From Photobacterium sp. TY1-4 (lineage in GTDB: Bacteria; Pseudomonadota; Gammaproteobacteria; Enterobacterales; Vibrionaceae), in assembly GCF_025398175.1 (NCBI RefSeq), contig NZ_CP099734.1:1674001-1738000 (forward strand): a stretch of DNA of 64,000 bases, in the 5' to 3' direction. A program made the position numbers and the translations under genes. Each line of letters opens with the position of its first letter. The first letter of the stretch is position 1. The notes beneath the pieces were generated by a model that saw nothing but the letters and a program-made list of their open reading frames with translations, searched no databases and was not told the DNA's origin. Below, one piece after another: positions 53,718 to 62,661 of this stretch.

Positions 53718-55151
53718 GTGAAGACCGGTTTTTTCAAATCCATCACGTTCCGGGTGGTGATCACCTTGCTGACCACGATTCTGATTGCCGAATTGCTGGC
53801 AGGGCTGATCTGGTATCAGACCAATAATGCCACCAAGGAAGAGAGTGCCCGCAATACCATCGCCAATATCACCAAAGCCGCTGCAGATACGTACAGCTAT
53901 TTCCAATCCCTGCCGGTGAATTATCGCCATCTGATTTTGAACCAATTACGTGAAGTCGGCGGGACCCGGTTTTTTATCTCGATTAACCATCGGTATATCG
54001 AGATGGATGCCGTCACAGATTTGTCGTTCACCGATTGGTTAACCGTGTTTGCAGCCCAGCAGCTGAACCAGCAAGTCGGGGCTGATCGCCATGTTGCGGT
54101 GACGATTACCCGCCGGGAAGATATTCGCCTGTTTAATTCCGGGATTAAGCTCGCAGAGCTTCCCGAAATCTGGACCAAATACAGCCTGGTGCTCGGGGAG
54201 TTGGATTTACCGATTGTGGTGATGCAAATCAAAATATCTGAGCAGGAATGGTTCTATATTGCGTCGGTGTTGCCGGTCCCATTTTCTTCACTGACCAGCC
54301 AGTTCATTGATCAGCGCCAGTTGTTATTTCTGGCTGTGGCTTCAGCGTTACTGATGTTCGGTACGGCCTGGGTACTCCAGCGGGAAATCCGGCCGATTAA
54401 ATCTCTGGCAAAAGCCGCAACACTGATGGGGAGCCCGCTGACAGTCGCTGAAATTGCAGAAGCCGGCAGCAATGAAACCCGCAGCGCCATTCACGCATTT
54501 AACAAAATGAACCGCCGGGTGAAGGCTTATATTCGGGATCGGGAAATGTTGTTCAGCGCCATTTCACATGATCTGAAAACGCCGCTGGCCTGCCTGAAAC
54601 TTCGCACGGAGATGCTTGATGACGCGCGAACCCGCCAGCGGTTTGAGAAATTACTTGATGAAGTCGATTTAATGCTGAAAGGGGCACTGCAGTGCATCCG
54701 GGATACGGATATTCACGAAGAGCCGGAGTGGATTGATATCCAGCAGCTCCTGCAGGGATGTGCCGATTACCATAATCGCCAGCAGCCGCGGGTCACGATT
54801 TATCCTGCCCAGTCCAAACCCTACCTTGGCAAACCCATTGCCGTGAAGCGTTGCATTTACAACATCATTGATAATGCGGTGCTCTATGGGGAGCGTGTGG
54901 AAGTTCAGGTGACTGATTCGGCGGATGCGTTGCATTTACAGGTTCGGGATCATGGGCCAGGGATAGACCACAAGCTGCTGGAGAAGGTGTTTGAGCCTTA
55001 CTACCGGGCAGGGAGAAAGGATGACACCGGTTCCGGGCTGGGGTTGACGATTTCCCGCAGCATTGCCCGCTCTCATGGCGGTGATCTGAAGCTCAGGAAC
55101 CATGACGAGCAGGGACTGGAAGTTGAGTTGTGTTTTGCGAGAGACGGATGA
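53718..55151 (+). CDS. sensor histidine kinase (GtrS-like)
   Basis: A membrane histidine kinase. Two transmembrane helices (about 12-33 and 199-219) enclose a periplasmic sensor domain of about 160 residues, followed by HAMP, the dimerisation box FSAISHDLKTPLACLKL (phospho-His284) and an ATPase domain with NIIDNAVLYG, DHGPGID and GSGLGLTISRSIA. The frame opens at ATG 53691 overlapping the regulator stop, but the GTG at 53718, eight bases after a GGGGG run, gives the more usual N-terminus. The periplasmic domain may contact the co-encoded sugar-binding protein. Confidence 0.88.
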   Translation: MKTGFFKSITFRVVITLLTTILIAELLAGLIWYQTNNATKEESARNTIANITKAAADTYSYFQSLPVNYRHLILNQLREVGGTRFFISINHRYIEMDAVTDLSFTDWLTVFAAQQLNQQVGADRHVAVTITRREDIRLFNSGIKLAELPEIWTKYSLVLGELDLPIVVMQIKISEQEWFYIASVLPVPFSSLTSQFIDQRQLLFLAVASALLMFGTAWVLQREIRPIKSLAKAATLMGSPLTVAEIAEAGSNETRSAIHAFNKMNRRVKAYIRDREMLFSAISHDLKTPLACLKLRTEMLDDARTRQRFEKLLDEVDLMLKGALQCIRDTDIHEEPEWIDIQQLLQGCADYHNRQQPRVTIYPAQSKPYLGKPIAVKRCIYNIIDNAVLYGERVEVQVTDSADALHLQVRDHGPGIDHKLLEKVFEPYYRAGRKDDTGSGLGLTISRSIARSHGGDLKLRNHDEQGLEVELCFARDG

Positions 55152-56407
55152 AGTTTTTATTGATGAAGTTTTTATGGATATTGATCCTGAGCGGTTGGAC
55201 GCTCACCGTAAATGCCGAACAGAGCGTTCATTTTTTGCATTGGTGGACCTCTCGGGGGGAAGCCAATGCGACTGCGATTGTTGAGCAAACCCTAAAAGCT
55301 TCTGGATATTCAGTGGCCAGCGTGCCGATTCAGGGCGGCGGTGGCGGGACCGCAAAATCTATTTTGCAGGCGAGGGCCATTGCCGGTAATCCACCGGATA
55401 TGGCCCTGCTGGAAGGACCTGCCATTAAGTCTTGGGCGGCATTGGGCTTTCTGCATTCATTGGCGCCGGTTGCCCAAAAGCAGGGATGGAACCAGCACCT
55501 GAACCCGCTGGTACGCGATATTCACCAGTTCAATCAGGAATATGTCGCGATCCCGATCACCATTCACCGGCTGAACTGGGTGTGGGTGAATCATGAGGTT
55601 CTGGCGACCTATAAGCTTCCGGTGCCCCGGGACTGGCAGGAGATGCTGACCGTGTTTCGTCAGCTGAAGCAGCAGGGGGTCCCGCCATTGGCAATCGGGA
55701 ACGAGCCGTGGCAGGTGGTGCAGTTGTTTGAAAATATCGCGTTTGGTCTGGGTGGGCCGGATTACTATCGCCGCGCTTTCATCGAGCTGGATGCTCAGGC
55801 GCTCGACAGCGCGGTGACCCGGGAAGCTCTGAGCCTGTTTCGCGACATCAGCGAGATTGCATTGCCGGACCTGACGCGTCAGCGCTGGGAAGAAGCAACT
55901 CAGGCATTGCTGAGCGGTCAGCGTGCTTTTCAGATCACGGGGGATTGGGTGGCCGGGGAGCTGATTGCACTGGCCGGGCAGTTTCCGGAGACCATTTCTT
56001 GTTACGCAGCCCCGGCCCGGCAACCTGGCTTTATTTACAATATGGACAGCTTTGCGCTGTTTAAAAGTCCGACCCTGAGCGAGCAACAGGCGAATGACAT
56101 TGCAGGTGTGCTCTCCAGCCCGGACTTTTTGCGTCAGTTTAATCAGACCAAAGGCGCGATCCCGGCCCGTCGGGATGTATCTTTGGCCGGATTTAATGCC
56201 TGTTCGGTCAAGGCCATGGCTGATTTCCGGCAGGCGGAGCAAACCCAAACGCTGGTTCCCAGTATCATTGACTCCATGGCCGTCAGCCCGGTGATCCAGA
56301 AAGCAACCACCAGTGAGCTGTACCGGTTTTTCAATCATCCTTCGGTCTCCGTGGATGATGTGATCACGCATATCAAGAATATGGAAGCCAGCGGGTTAAC
56401 ACTGTAA
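55148..56407 (+). CDS. periplasmic sugar-binding protein (GltB-like), probably sensory
   Basis: A 419-residue ABC-type solute-binding protein with a signal peptide ending near VNAEQ. Family features: VHFLHWWTSRGEA at the mature N-terminus, IQGGGGGTAKSILQARAIAGNPPD, and GDWVAGEL, as in glucose/sugar-binding GltB-type proteins. The ATG at 55148 overlaps the kinase stop (ATGA). No permease or ATPase gene follows; a strong terminator ends the operon. It therefore more likely presents sugar to the adjacent sensor kinase than feeds a transporter, unless the permeases are elsewhere. Confidence 0.85.
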   Translation: MKFLLMKFLWILILSGWTLTVNAEQSVHFLHWWTSRGEANATAIVEQTLKASGYSVASVPIQGGGGGTAKSILQARAIAGNPPDMALLEGPAIKSWAALGFLHSLAPVAQKQGWNQHLNPLVRDIHQFNQEYVAIPITIHRLNWVWVNHEVLATYKLPVPRDWQEMLTVFRQLKQQGVPPLAIGNEPWQVVQLFENIAFGLGGPDYYRRAFIELDAQALDSAVTREALSLFRDISEIALPDLTRQRWEEATQALLSGQRAFQITGDWVAGELIALAGQFPETISCYAAPARQPGFIYNMDSFALFKSPTLSEQQANDIAGVLSSPDFLRQFNQTKGAIPARRDVSLAGFNACSVKAMADFRQAEQTQTLVPSIIDSMAVSPVIQKATTSELYRFFNHPSVSVDDVITHIKNMEASGLTL

Positions 56408-56461
56408 TACCATGATTTTGTGGCTGCGCCGGGCCTGATTCGCACCCCATAAGCTCCTGAC

Positions 56462-56503
56462 GCGCGGTAATACACTCTGGCGAGTGTTTTACCGCGCTTT
56501 TTT
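56462..56503 (+). terminator. rho-independent terminator after the sugar-binding protein gene
   Basis: GCGCGGTAA-ACACTC pairs with GAGTGT-TTACCGCGC across one T-T mismatch and a four-base loop, followed by six T. A strong end to the regulator-kinase-binding-protein operon. Confidence 0.9.
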
Positions 56504-56673
56504 CGACCTTCCGGCCGATAAATTCTCATCAATTCACGAAAAACTGATTCATCGCAATTCATTTCCCGAGTCTCTCGACGATACTTGGCTTGTATTTGGG
56601 AGGGAGGTAACAGTTTACCGCCCTCCGTTTTCACGTATCTGTACACCAGAATGAATACAACGAAGAGTGGGAC

Positions 56674-57909
56674 ATGGATAAATTAATTGATCGGTTTTTG
56701 CGTTATCTGAGTATCGATACTCAATCAGACGCTTCCTCAACCCACAGCCCAAGCACGGAAGGACAGAGAGTGCTCGCCGACGATATCAGGCAAGAGCTGA
56801 TCGCATTAGGGCTGAGTGACGTCGATTTGGATGAACACGGTTATCTCATGGCCCGTTTGCCTGCGAATGTTGACTATGACGTCCCGGCGATTGGGTTTAT
56901 TGCGCATCTGGATACGTCACCGGATGCCTCCGGCAAGCATGTCACCCCTCAGGCGGTTGAGAACTATCAGGGCGGGGATATTGCATTGGGGATTGGCGAT
57001 GAAGTGCTGTCACCGATCCAATATCCGGAGCTGCACCGGCTCCACGGCCAGACGCTGATTATGACTGACGGGACCACGCTGCTCGGTGCCGATAACAAGG
57101 CCGGAGTCGCCGAGATCCTGACCGCTGTGGCGCATCTGATTGCCCATCCGGATATCCCGCATGGCGAGATTTGTGTTGGCTTTACCCCGGATGAAGAAAT
57201 CGGGCGGGGTGCTGATCGGTTTGATGTCGAGAAGTTCGGCGCCCGGTGGGCTTATACCATCGATGGCGGACCGGTCGGTGAGCTGGAGTATGAAAACTTC
57301 AATGCCGCTGCAGCCAAGGTGACATGCAAGGGCGTGAACGTCCACCCGGGCACGGCTAAGGGGAAGATGGTGAACGCGATGCACATCGCCGCTCAGTTCC
57401 AGCTGATGATGCCGGCAGACGAAACCCCTGAGTGTACCGAAGGCTATGAAGGTTTTTATCATTTAGTGGCGATGGAGCCGTCTGTTGCAAATACCATACT
57501 GCATTACCTGCTGCGTGATTTTGACCGCGACGGCCTGGCAAAGCGTAAGACTGTGATGCAGGAAACGGTCGGTGCGCTGAATCGGCAGCTAGGAAAATCG
57601 CGGGTGACGCTGGAGATCACGGACAATTACGCCAACATGCGAGAGATGGTCGAGCCGCATCCGCATGTCATTGAATTGGCGAAGCAGGCCATGATTGCGT
57701 GTGACGTGCAGCCGGATGTCAAGCCAATCCGCGGCGGCACTGACGGTGCGCGCTTGTCTTACATGGGGCTGCCGTGCCCGAACATTTTCACCGGCGGTTA
57801 TAACTTCCATGGGATCCATGAATTTATTACCCTGGAAGGCATGGAAAAAGCGGTCAATGTTATCGTGAAACTGGCTGAGAAGACCGCGCTTCATTATCGT
57901 CCGGCCTAG
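56674..57909 (+). CDS. pepT: peptidase T (tripeptide aminopeptidase)
   Basis: A 411-residue M20 metallopeptidase with the two-zinc motifs: IAHLDTSPD (His and the catalytic Asp), [21 protein letters not shown] (Glu-Glu) and, at the end, [14 protein letters not shown]. It releases the N-terminal residue from tripeptides in the cytosol. Length and start ([19 protein letters not shown]) are those of PepT. Single gene with a GAGTGGG site ahead of the ATG. Confidence 0.95.
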   Translation: MDKLIDRFLRYLSIDTQSDASSTHSPSTEGQRVLADDIRQELIALGLSDVDLDEHGYLMARLPANVDYDVPAIGFIAHLDTSPDASGKHVTPQAVENYQGGDIALGIGDEVLSPIQYPELHRLHGQTLIMTDGTTLLGADNKAGVAEILTAVAHLIAHPDIPHGEICVGFTPDEEIGRGADRFDVEKFGARWAYTIDGGPVGELEYENFNAAAAKVTCKGVNVHPGTAKGKMVNAMHIAAQFQLMMPADETPECTEGYEGFYHLVAMEPSVANTILHYLLRDFDRDGLAKRKTVMQETVGALNRQLGKSRVTLEITDNYANMREMVEPHPHVIELAKQAMIACDVQPDVKPIRGGTDGARLSYMGLPCPNIFTGGYNFHGIHEFITLEGMEKAVNVIVKLAEKTALHYRPA

Positions 57910-58260
57910 CGGCTGTGTTTTTCGTCATGCCTTATTTGGCTGTGGCGTCATCAGTGCCTTAAGACAACTCTTGATTGAGGTGCTGAACCCGATCCCTCCC
58001 ATGTGTGCCGCTGTGCAGGCGGCACCATTTGCCAATATTTTCCCAATTTTCTTCTCTCTTCCATGTCTTTACTGCGAATTGTTTCCAGTTGCGGTAAGGT
58101 TCAAGCTATCTCGACTTCTGTCCATATTTGTACATGCACTACTTCTCTGATTGCTAATGTTTATAAATTTACACAGTAATCTCCCATTTGGGTTGGTTAT
58201 CTGTGGTTGATGGTGCTAAAGTTGTCCATATATAGACATTGTCATAGTCAAGAGGTGGCG
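57910..58260. promoter_or_regulatory. region upstream of the Xre-RES pair, with two matching palindromes
   Basis: About 350 bases without a gene. A small GTGCCGC/GCGGCAC hairpin lies at 58005-58025. Two related 16-bp palindromes occur at 58119-58134 (TGTCCATATTTGTACA) and 58223-58238 (TGTCCATATATAGACA), with starts 104 bases apart. The second covers the -10 hexamer (TATATA, 58229-58234) of a plausible promoter with TTGATG at 58207-58212. They are good candidates for autorepressor sites. Confidence 0.55.
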
Positions 58261-58665
58261 ATGAACGCATCCCAAGCCACAAATCAGGCCATCCAGGCGA
58301 ATACCGGGAATCAGGTATTGCCCGTCGTGTTTAATATTCTGGATAAATGGTCCTGTACCCAGGCGCAACAAATGGCGCTGTTGGGGCTGAGCAGCCGCTC
58401 CACGCTGAACAAGTACCGAAGTCATCCGGAATCGGCCAAGGTGTCGAACGACCTACTGGAGCGTATGAGCTATATCCTGAACATTCATAAGTGTCTGCGC
58501 ATTCTGTTCAGTGCTGAAGAGAGTGTGTATCAGTGGGTCCAGAAGCCGAATGCCCATCCGTTTTTTGCCGGTCGTTCAGCCATGGATGTGATGATACAGG
58601 GCAAAGTCGTGGATTTATATCAGGTGGCATCTCGCCTGAATGCCTGGCGAGGTGGGAAATCGTAA
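58261..58665 (+). CDS. Xre/MbcA/ParS-family antitoxin
   Basis: A 134-residue antitoxin from ATG 58261 (GAGG six bases upstream; upstream ATGs at 58204-58207 are not supported). An N-terminal helix-turn-helix (CTQAQQMALLGLSSRSTLNKY) is followed by the DUF2384 antitoxin domain (HKCLRILFSAEESVYQWVQK, NAHPFFAGRSAMDVMIQG, VASRLNAWRGG), which blocks the RES toxin's active site. The stop codon directly abuts the toxin ATG. It should repress its own promoter. Confidence 0.9.
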   Translation: MNASQATNQAIQANTGNQVLPVVFNILDKWSCTQAQQMALLGLSSRSTLNKYRSHPESAKVSNDLLERMSYILNIHKCLRILFSAEESVYQWVQKPNAHPFFAGRSAMDVMIQGKVVDLYQVASRLNAWRGGKS

Positions 58666-59346
58666 ATGGCATACCCACAGCAGCCCTTTCAGGATCAGCA
58701 CTGTTTTCGTTTGATCCCATCTAAGTATCCGCCCATTAATTTGTATGAAGATGTCGCCTCGCCAGAGCAGCTCGAAGCGGTGTTTGCCGTCGAAGCCCTG
58801 ACAAATCCACGTTTGTCGGAAGAAGTCGGCAATTTCAGCCAGATCCCGGCCGATGAACGGCTGGTCGGGATCCCGCATTGCAGTTATGTGATGGCGGCGT
58901 TTACCCATATCAATCCGGATGGCGCAAGGTTCAATACTGCGGACTTTGGCGGTTACTACGCCGCGCCGGATGTAAACACCGCCATTAAAGAAACCGTGCA
59001 TCATATGGAGCGGGTGATGGGCTACACCCGGGAGCCGGCGCAGGATATTCAAATGCGCTGCATTGATGCCTGGTTCAGCGCCGAGCTGACAGATTTAACT
59101 GCCCAGCCTTATCTCGATTCTGAGCTGTATCACCCGACCAACTACAGCCATTCGCAGGAACTGGCCACAGAAATCAAAACTGCCAAGGGGGACGGGATTG
59201 TGTATCAGTCTGTCCGCCATCAGGGCCATGACTGTTATGTGCTGTTCAAACCGAATCTGGTCAGTAAAGTCTGCCAGACCCGCCATTACACTTACAAATG
59301 GAACGGAGTATCGGTGAACTCGGTGCTGGAGATGAGTTTGATCTGA
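58666..59346 (+). CDS. RES-domain toxin
   Basis: A 226-residue RES-family toxin, defined by conserved Arg, Glu and Ser residues. The seen motifs are HCFRLIPSKYPPINLYEDVA at the N-terminus (first conserved Arg), FNTADFGGYYAAPDVNTAI and KGDGIVYQSVRHQGHDCYVLF near the end. RES toxins characterised so far (MbcT, Res) deplete NAD and are ADP-ribosyltransferase-like. Coupled to the Xre antitoxin gene with no spacing. A bidirectional terminator follows. Confidence 0.9.
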   Translation: MAYPQQPFQDQHCFRLIPSKYPPINLYEDVASPEQLEAVFAVEALTNPRLSEEVGNFSQIPADERLVGIPHCSYVMAAFTHINPDGARFNTADFGGYYAAPDVNTAIKETVHHMERVMGYTREPAQDIQMRCIDAWFSAELTDLTAQPYLDSELYHPTNYSHSQELATEIKTAKGDGIVYQSVRHQGHDCYVLFKPNLVSKVCQTRHYTYKWNGVSVNSVLEMSLI

Positions 59347-59371
59347 TCTCAACGGTTTCATCATTGGAGTG

Positions 59372-59410
59372 AAACAAAACGCCCTGGCATGTGCTCAGGG
59401 CGCTTTGTTT
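59372..59410. terminator. bidirectional terminator between RES toxin and M32 carboxypeptidase
   Basis: AAACAAAACGCCCTG (59372-59386) pairs with CAGGGCGCTTTGTTT (59396-59410) with one mismatch and a nine-base loop. The A-run and T-run on the flanks give a U-rich tail on both strands, as expected between convergent genes. Confidence 0.85.
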
Positions 59411-59431
59411 AACGTTACGGAGGTGAGGGCA

Positions 59432-60919
59432 TTACGATTTCAGGTAACGCTCCACCAGATGGTTTCTGAAATGCTCCGCATTCAACCGCTCGCCGGTCGC
59501 TTCAATCAATAGCTTGTCGGTGGAGAGCGAGGAAGCTTTCTTCCAGATGTGCTTATCCAGCCAGTTGAAAATCGGCTGTAGATTACGTTCGCGGATCAGA
59601 TTGTCGACGTTCATCTCTTTGCGCATCGCAGCCATAAACTGGGCCGCATACATGGCGCCCAGAGTGTAGGACGGGAAGTAACCAAAGCTGCCGTCGGTCC
59701 AGTGGATATCCTGCATACACCCGTCGGTGTAGTTTCCTTTGGTCGACAGGCCGAGGTACTCGGTCATTTTCTTATCCCACAGCTCCGGGATATCCGCGAC
59801 TTCAATATGGCCTTCAATCAAGTCACGTTCAATTTCGTAGCGCAGGATCACGTGTGCCGGGTAGGTGACTTCGTCGGCATCCACCCGAATAAAGCCTGGA
59901 TTGACGCGGGTGTTGAGCAACGTCAGATTCTGGCTCGACAGCGCCGGGTCATTGTTGCGCCCGAATGCTTCCGCAGCCAGGGGCGCCAGAATTTCAACAA
60001 ACGGCTCACTGCGGGCGAGTTGCATTTCAAAGAACAGGCTCTGGGACTCGTGAATGCCCATGGAGCGCGCTTCACCAATCGGCAGGCCATGCCATTTCGT
60101 CGGCAGACCTTGCTCATAACGGGCATGGCCGGTTTCATGCACAACACCCATCAATGCGGAAGTGAAATCAGCTTCATCATAGCGGGTGGTAATGCGTACA
60201 TCAGTCGGTACCCCGCCACAGAACGGGTGGACACTGACGTCCAGTCGGCCATGGTGGAAATCAAATCCAAGTTTGGTCATCACATCCAGACTCAGCGATT
60301 TTTGCTGCGCAATCGGGAACGGACCAGCCGGCTGAGTGACCTTTTCCGTGCCTTGTTTTTCGCGCACCTGGCGGATCAGGTTTGGCAGCCAGCGCTTCAC
60401 GTCACTGAACAATTGGTCCAGCTCAGCCGTCGTCATGCCGGGCTCATACAAATTCAACAGTGCATCATAACGGCTCAAACCGGTTGCTTCCGCACGGATT
60501 TGCGCTTCACGACGGGCTAATTCAACCACTTTCTCCAGGTTGAGGCTGAATTCATGCCAGCTGTTGTTGGCTCGTTGGGTGCGCCAGGCGTGCTCACACT
60601 TCGAACCTGCCAGCGATTTTTCCTCTACGAGATCGGTGGGTAACAGGTTGTTGATCTGCCATGAACGCTTCATTTCTTTCAGGCTGACGGTTTCCTCTGC
60701 AGACAGCGATTCTCTTTCTGCCTGCGCAAACCAGTCGTCCAGGTGAGCGGCAGTTGCCAGCTCATGTTGCATAACAGCCAGTTCAGCCATGGCTTCCGAA
60801 CGGGCTTCATTCCCACCTTCAGGCATCATGGCGGCCTGATCCCAGCCGCAAATTGCATTCAAGTGAGCGAGGCGAGAGAGCTTCTGATAATGTTGCTCTA
60901 GTTTTTTGTAGAAAGTCAT
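59432..60919 (-). CDS. carboxypeptidase Taq (M32 metallocarboxypeptidase)
   Basis: A 495-residue cytosolic metallopeptidase of the M32 family with the zinc motif HETGH (in GVVHETGHARYEQG), DVRITTRYDE, the substrate-side motif IHESQSLFFE and LRYEIERDLIEG. It removes C-terminal residues from peptides with broad specificity. Length and domain content are normal. Single leftward gene. Confidence 0.94.
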   Translation of the reverse strand: MTFYKKLEQHYQKLSRLAHLNAICGWDQAAMMPEGGNEARSEAMAELAVMQHELATAAHLDDWFAQAERESLSAEETVSLKEMKRSWQINNLLPTDLVEEKSLAGSKCEHAWRTQRANNSWHEFSLNLEKVVELARREAQIRAEATGLSRYDALLNLYEPGMTTAELDQLFSDVKRWLPNLIRQVREKQGTEKVTQPAGPFPIAQQKSLSLDVMTKLGFDFHHGRLDVSVHPFCGGVPTDVRITTRYDEADFTSALMGVVHETGHARYEQGLPTKWHGLPIGEARSMGIHESQSLFFEMQLARSEPFVEILAPLAAEAFGRNNDPALSSQNLTLLNTRVNPGFIRVDADEVTYPAHVILRYEIERDLIEGHIEVADIPELWDKKMTEYLGLSTKGNYTDGCMQDIHWTDGSFGYFPSYTLGAMYAAQFMAAMRKEMNVDNLIRERNLQPIFNWLDKHIWKKASSLSTDKLLIEATGERLNAEHFRNHLVERYLKS

Positions 60920-61424
60920 TACCTATCCTTATGTTGACTACTACTTGGTAGATGAATCTCCTGCCAAGTTTTATGATCAAGCATAAAAGTTTTTGATTCG
61001 TTAAAAAATGGTAAACCGAAAAAAAATATGAATTTTTTGTAAAAATGAGGTCAGAGTATCGGGAGGTTGAAAAATAACCTTCTGTAAATAAAGAATTTTT
61101 TTTCATCGCTCCGTTCCTTGGTTTGACGCTTTGACGGGTTAATCAGTCAATTGTGTTGCCAAAACATAGCGTTTCAGATGAAAAGAACACGGAGTCGGCG
61201 GTTAATCGCTGTTTATCCAGTCAACGGGTGAGTGTTTCTGGATAAAGGGCGAGAAGTGGCTGAAAATACAAAGTAATTATGTTATTAGTTGCGCATTGTT
61301 CTGAGTTTCAGGGGTGGTTTGTAAGTGTGTATGACATTTGGTAAACCTTGGTAAAAGCCGCAAATATCCCCCTGACACTTCGATATACTGGCCCGAACCG
61401 GAAAAGAGGATTGGCGATATTACC
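60920..61424. promoter_or_regulatory. divergent intergenic region between M32 carboxypeptidase and dacA
   Basis: About 500 bases, AT-rich near the carboxypeptidase, with no credible gene. TTGGTAAA occurs twice at one helical turn (61338-61345 and 61348-61355), and TATACT at 61384-61389 could be the dacA -10 element, although no matching -35 is evident. An in-frame upward extension of dacA to 61338 is not supported. Confidence 0.4.
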
Positions 61425-62606
61425 ATGCAAAGGACAACTCGACTTCGCGCAGCCGTGATTGGCACCGCGCTACTCTCTGGCATTTTTTCCACCGTATCCC
61501 TGGCGGCGCCAACGATTATCCCCGATCCACCGAGCCTGGGGGCACAAGGGTATGTTCTGATGGATTTCCACACCGGGCAGGTGTTGGCGGAGAAACAGGC
61601 CCACGAGAAACTGAACCCGGCGAGCCTGACCAAACTGATGACCAGTTACGTTGCCGGCCAGGAGATGAAAAGCGGCAATATCAGCAAGGATGACAAGGTT
61701 GTGATCAGTCGCAACGCCTGGGCAAAAAACTTCCCGGATTCCTCAAAGATGTTTATCGAGGTGAACACGGAAGTCGCGATGATGGATCTTTACCGTGGCC
61801 TGATCATCCAGTCCGGTAATGACGCCAGTGTGGCCATTGCTGAACACGCCGCCGGCTCAGAAGACGCGTTTGTCAGCCTGATGAACTCCTGGGCGAAGAA
61901 ATTGGGGATGAACAACAGCTCGTTCTCGAATCCTCACGGACTCGACAGTGATGCGCTGTATTCGACACCGTACGATATTGCGCTGCTTGGTCAGGCGTTG
62001 ATCCGTGATTTGCCTGATATTTACCGTCTCTACAGTGAGCGTTCTTTTACCTACAACAATATTACCCAGCGAAACCGTAACGGCTTGCTGGGCGATCGCA
62101 GCATGAATGTCGATGGTATGAAAACCGGCTATACCAGCGGCGCGGGTTACAGCTTGGCGAGTTCGGCAACGGAAGGCAACATGCGACTCATTGCGGTCGT
62201 CATGGGAACGAAAAGCGCGAAAGCCCGCGAAGCGGAAAGCAAGCAACTGCTGAACTATGGTTTTCGATTCTTTGAAACCTTGTCGCCACATCATCAAGGT
62301 GAAGAAGTCCTTAAAGAGCGGATCTGGAAGGGAGAGAGCGCTTCGATTTCGCTGGGAACAGCGACAAATACTTACGTGACCTTGTCACGGAATGACAAAG
62401 ATAAACTGACTGCCAGCATTGAACTGAAAGGCAAATTGATGGCGCCGGTACAAGAAGGCGATGTCGTCGGTCAGATCCTGTACCAAGTGGATGGCGAAAC
62501 CGTGGCGCAAGCCCCGTTGGTGGCCTTAGAGACTGTGACTGAAGGCGGCTTCTTTAGTCGGCTTTGGGATTCGATTCATTTGTTTTTCGTTGGCTTATTC
62601 AGTTAA
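61425..62606 (+). CDS. dacA: D-alanyl-D-alanine carboxypeptidase (PBP5/6 type)
   Basis: A 393-residue penicillin-binding protein. The signal peptide ends near SLAAP. Active-site motifs are SLTK (67-70, nucleophile Ser67), SGN (130-132) and KTG (233-235). A beta-rich C-terminal domain and an amphipathic helix at the very end (FFSRLWDSIHLFFVGLFS) anchor the enzyme to the outer face of the inner membrane. It trims the terminal D-Ala from peptidoglycan pentapeptides. The ATG at 61425 places the signal peptide at the N-terminus; the frame's earlier GTG/ATG codons do not. Confidence 0.95.
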   Translation: MQRTTRLRAAVIGTALLSGIFSTVSLAAPTIIPDPPSLGAQGYVLMDFHTGQVLAEKQAHEKLNPASLTKLMTSYVAGQEMKSGNISKDDKVVISRNAWAKNFPDSSKMFIEVNTEVAMMDLYRGLIIQSGNDASVAIAEHAAGSEDAFVSLMNSWAKKLGMNNSSFSNPHGLDSDALYSTPYDIALLGQALIRDLPDIYRLYSERSFTYNNITQRNRNGLLGDRSMNVDGMKTGYTSGAGYSLASSATEGNMRLIAVVMGTKSAKAREAESKQLLNYGFRFFETLSPHHQGEEVLKERIWKGESASISLGTATNTYVTLSRNDKDKLTASIELKGKLMAPVQEGDVVGQILYQVDGETVAQAPLVALETVTEGGFFSRLWDSIHLFFVGLFS

Positions 62607-62631
62607 CGGTAAGTCACTTGTGAAATCACAG

Positions 62632-62659
62632 AAACGCTCCCTATTGGGAGCGTTTTTTT
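62632..62659 (+). terminator. rho-independent terminator of dacA
   Basis: AAACGCTCCC (62632-62641) pairs with GGGAGCGTTT (62646-62655) around TATT, followed by a T-run. It lies in the narrow gap to the convergent methyltransferase gene. Confidence 0.92.
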
Positions 62660-62661
62660 GT

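Noticed and set aside
55457..56371. Leftward 304-codon frame opposite the sugar-binding protein
   Set aside because: Antisense to a gene with a signal peptide and family motifs, and no domain can be recognised in it.
59702..60520. Rightward 272-codon frame opposite the M32 carboxypeptidase
   Set aside because: It is long but antisense to an intact, motif-complete peptidase gene; GC-rich coding DNA often leaves such open shadows.
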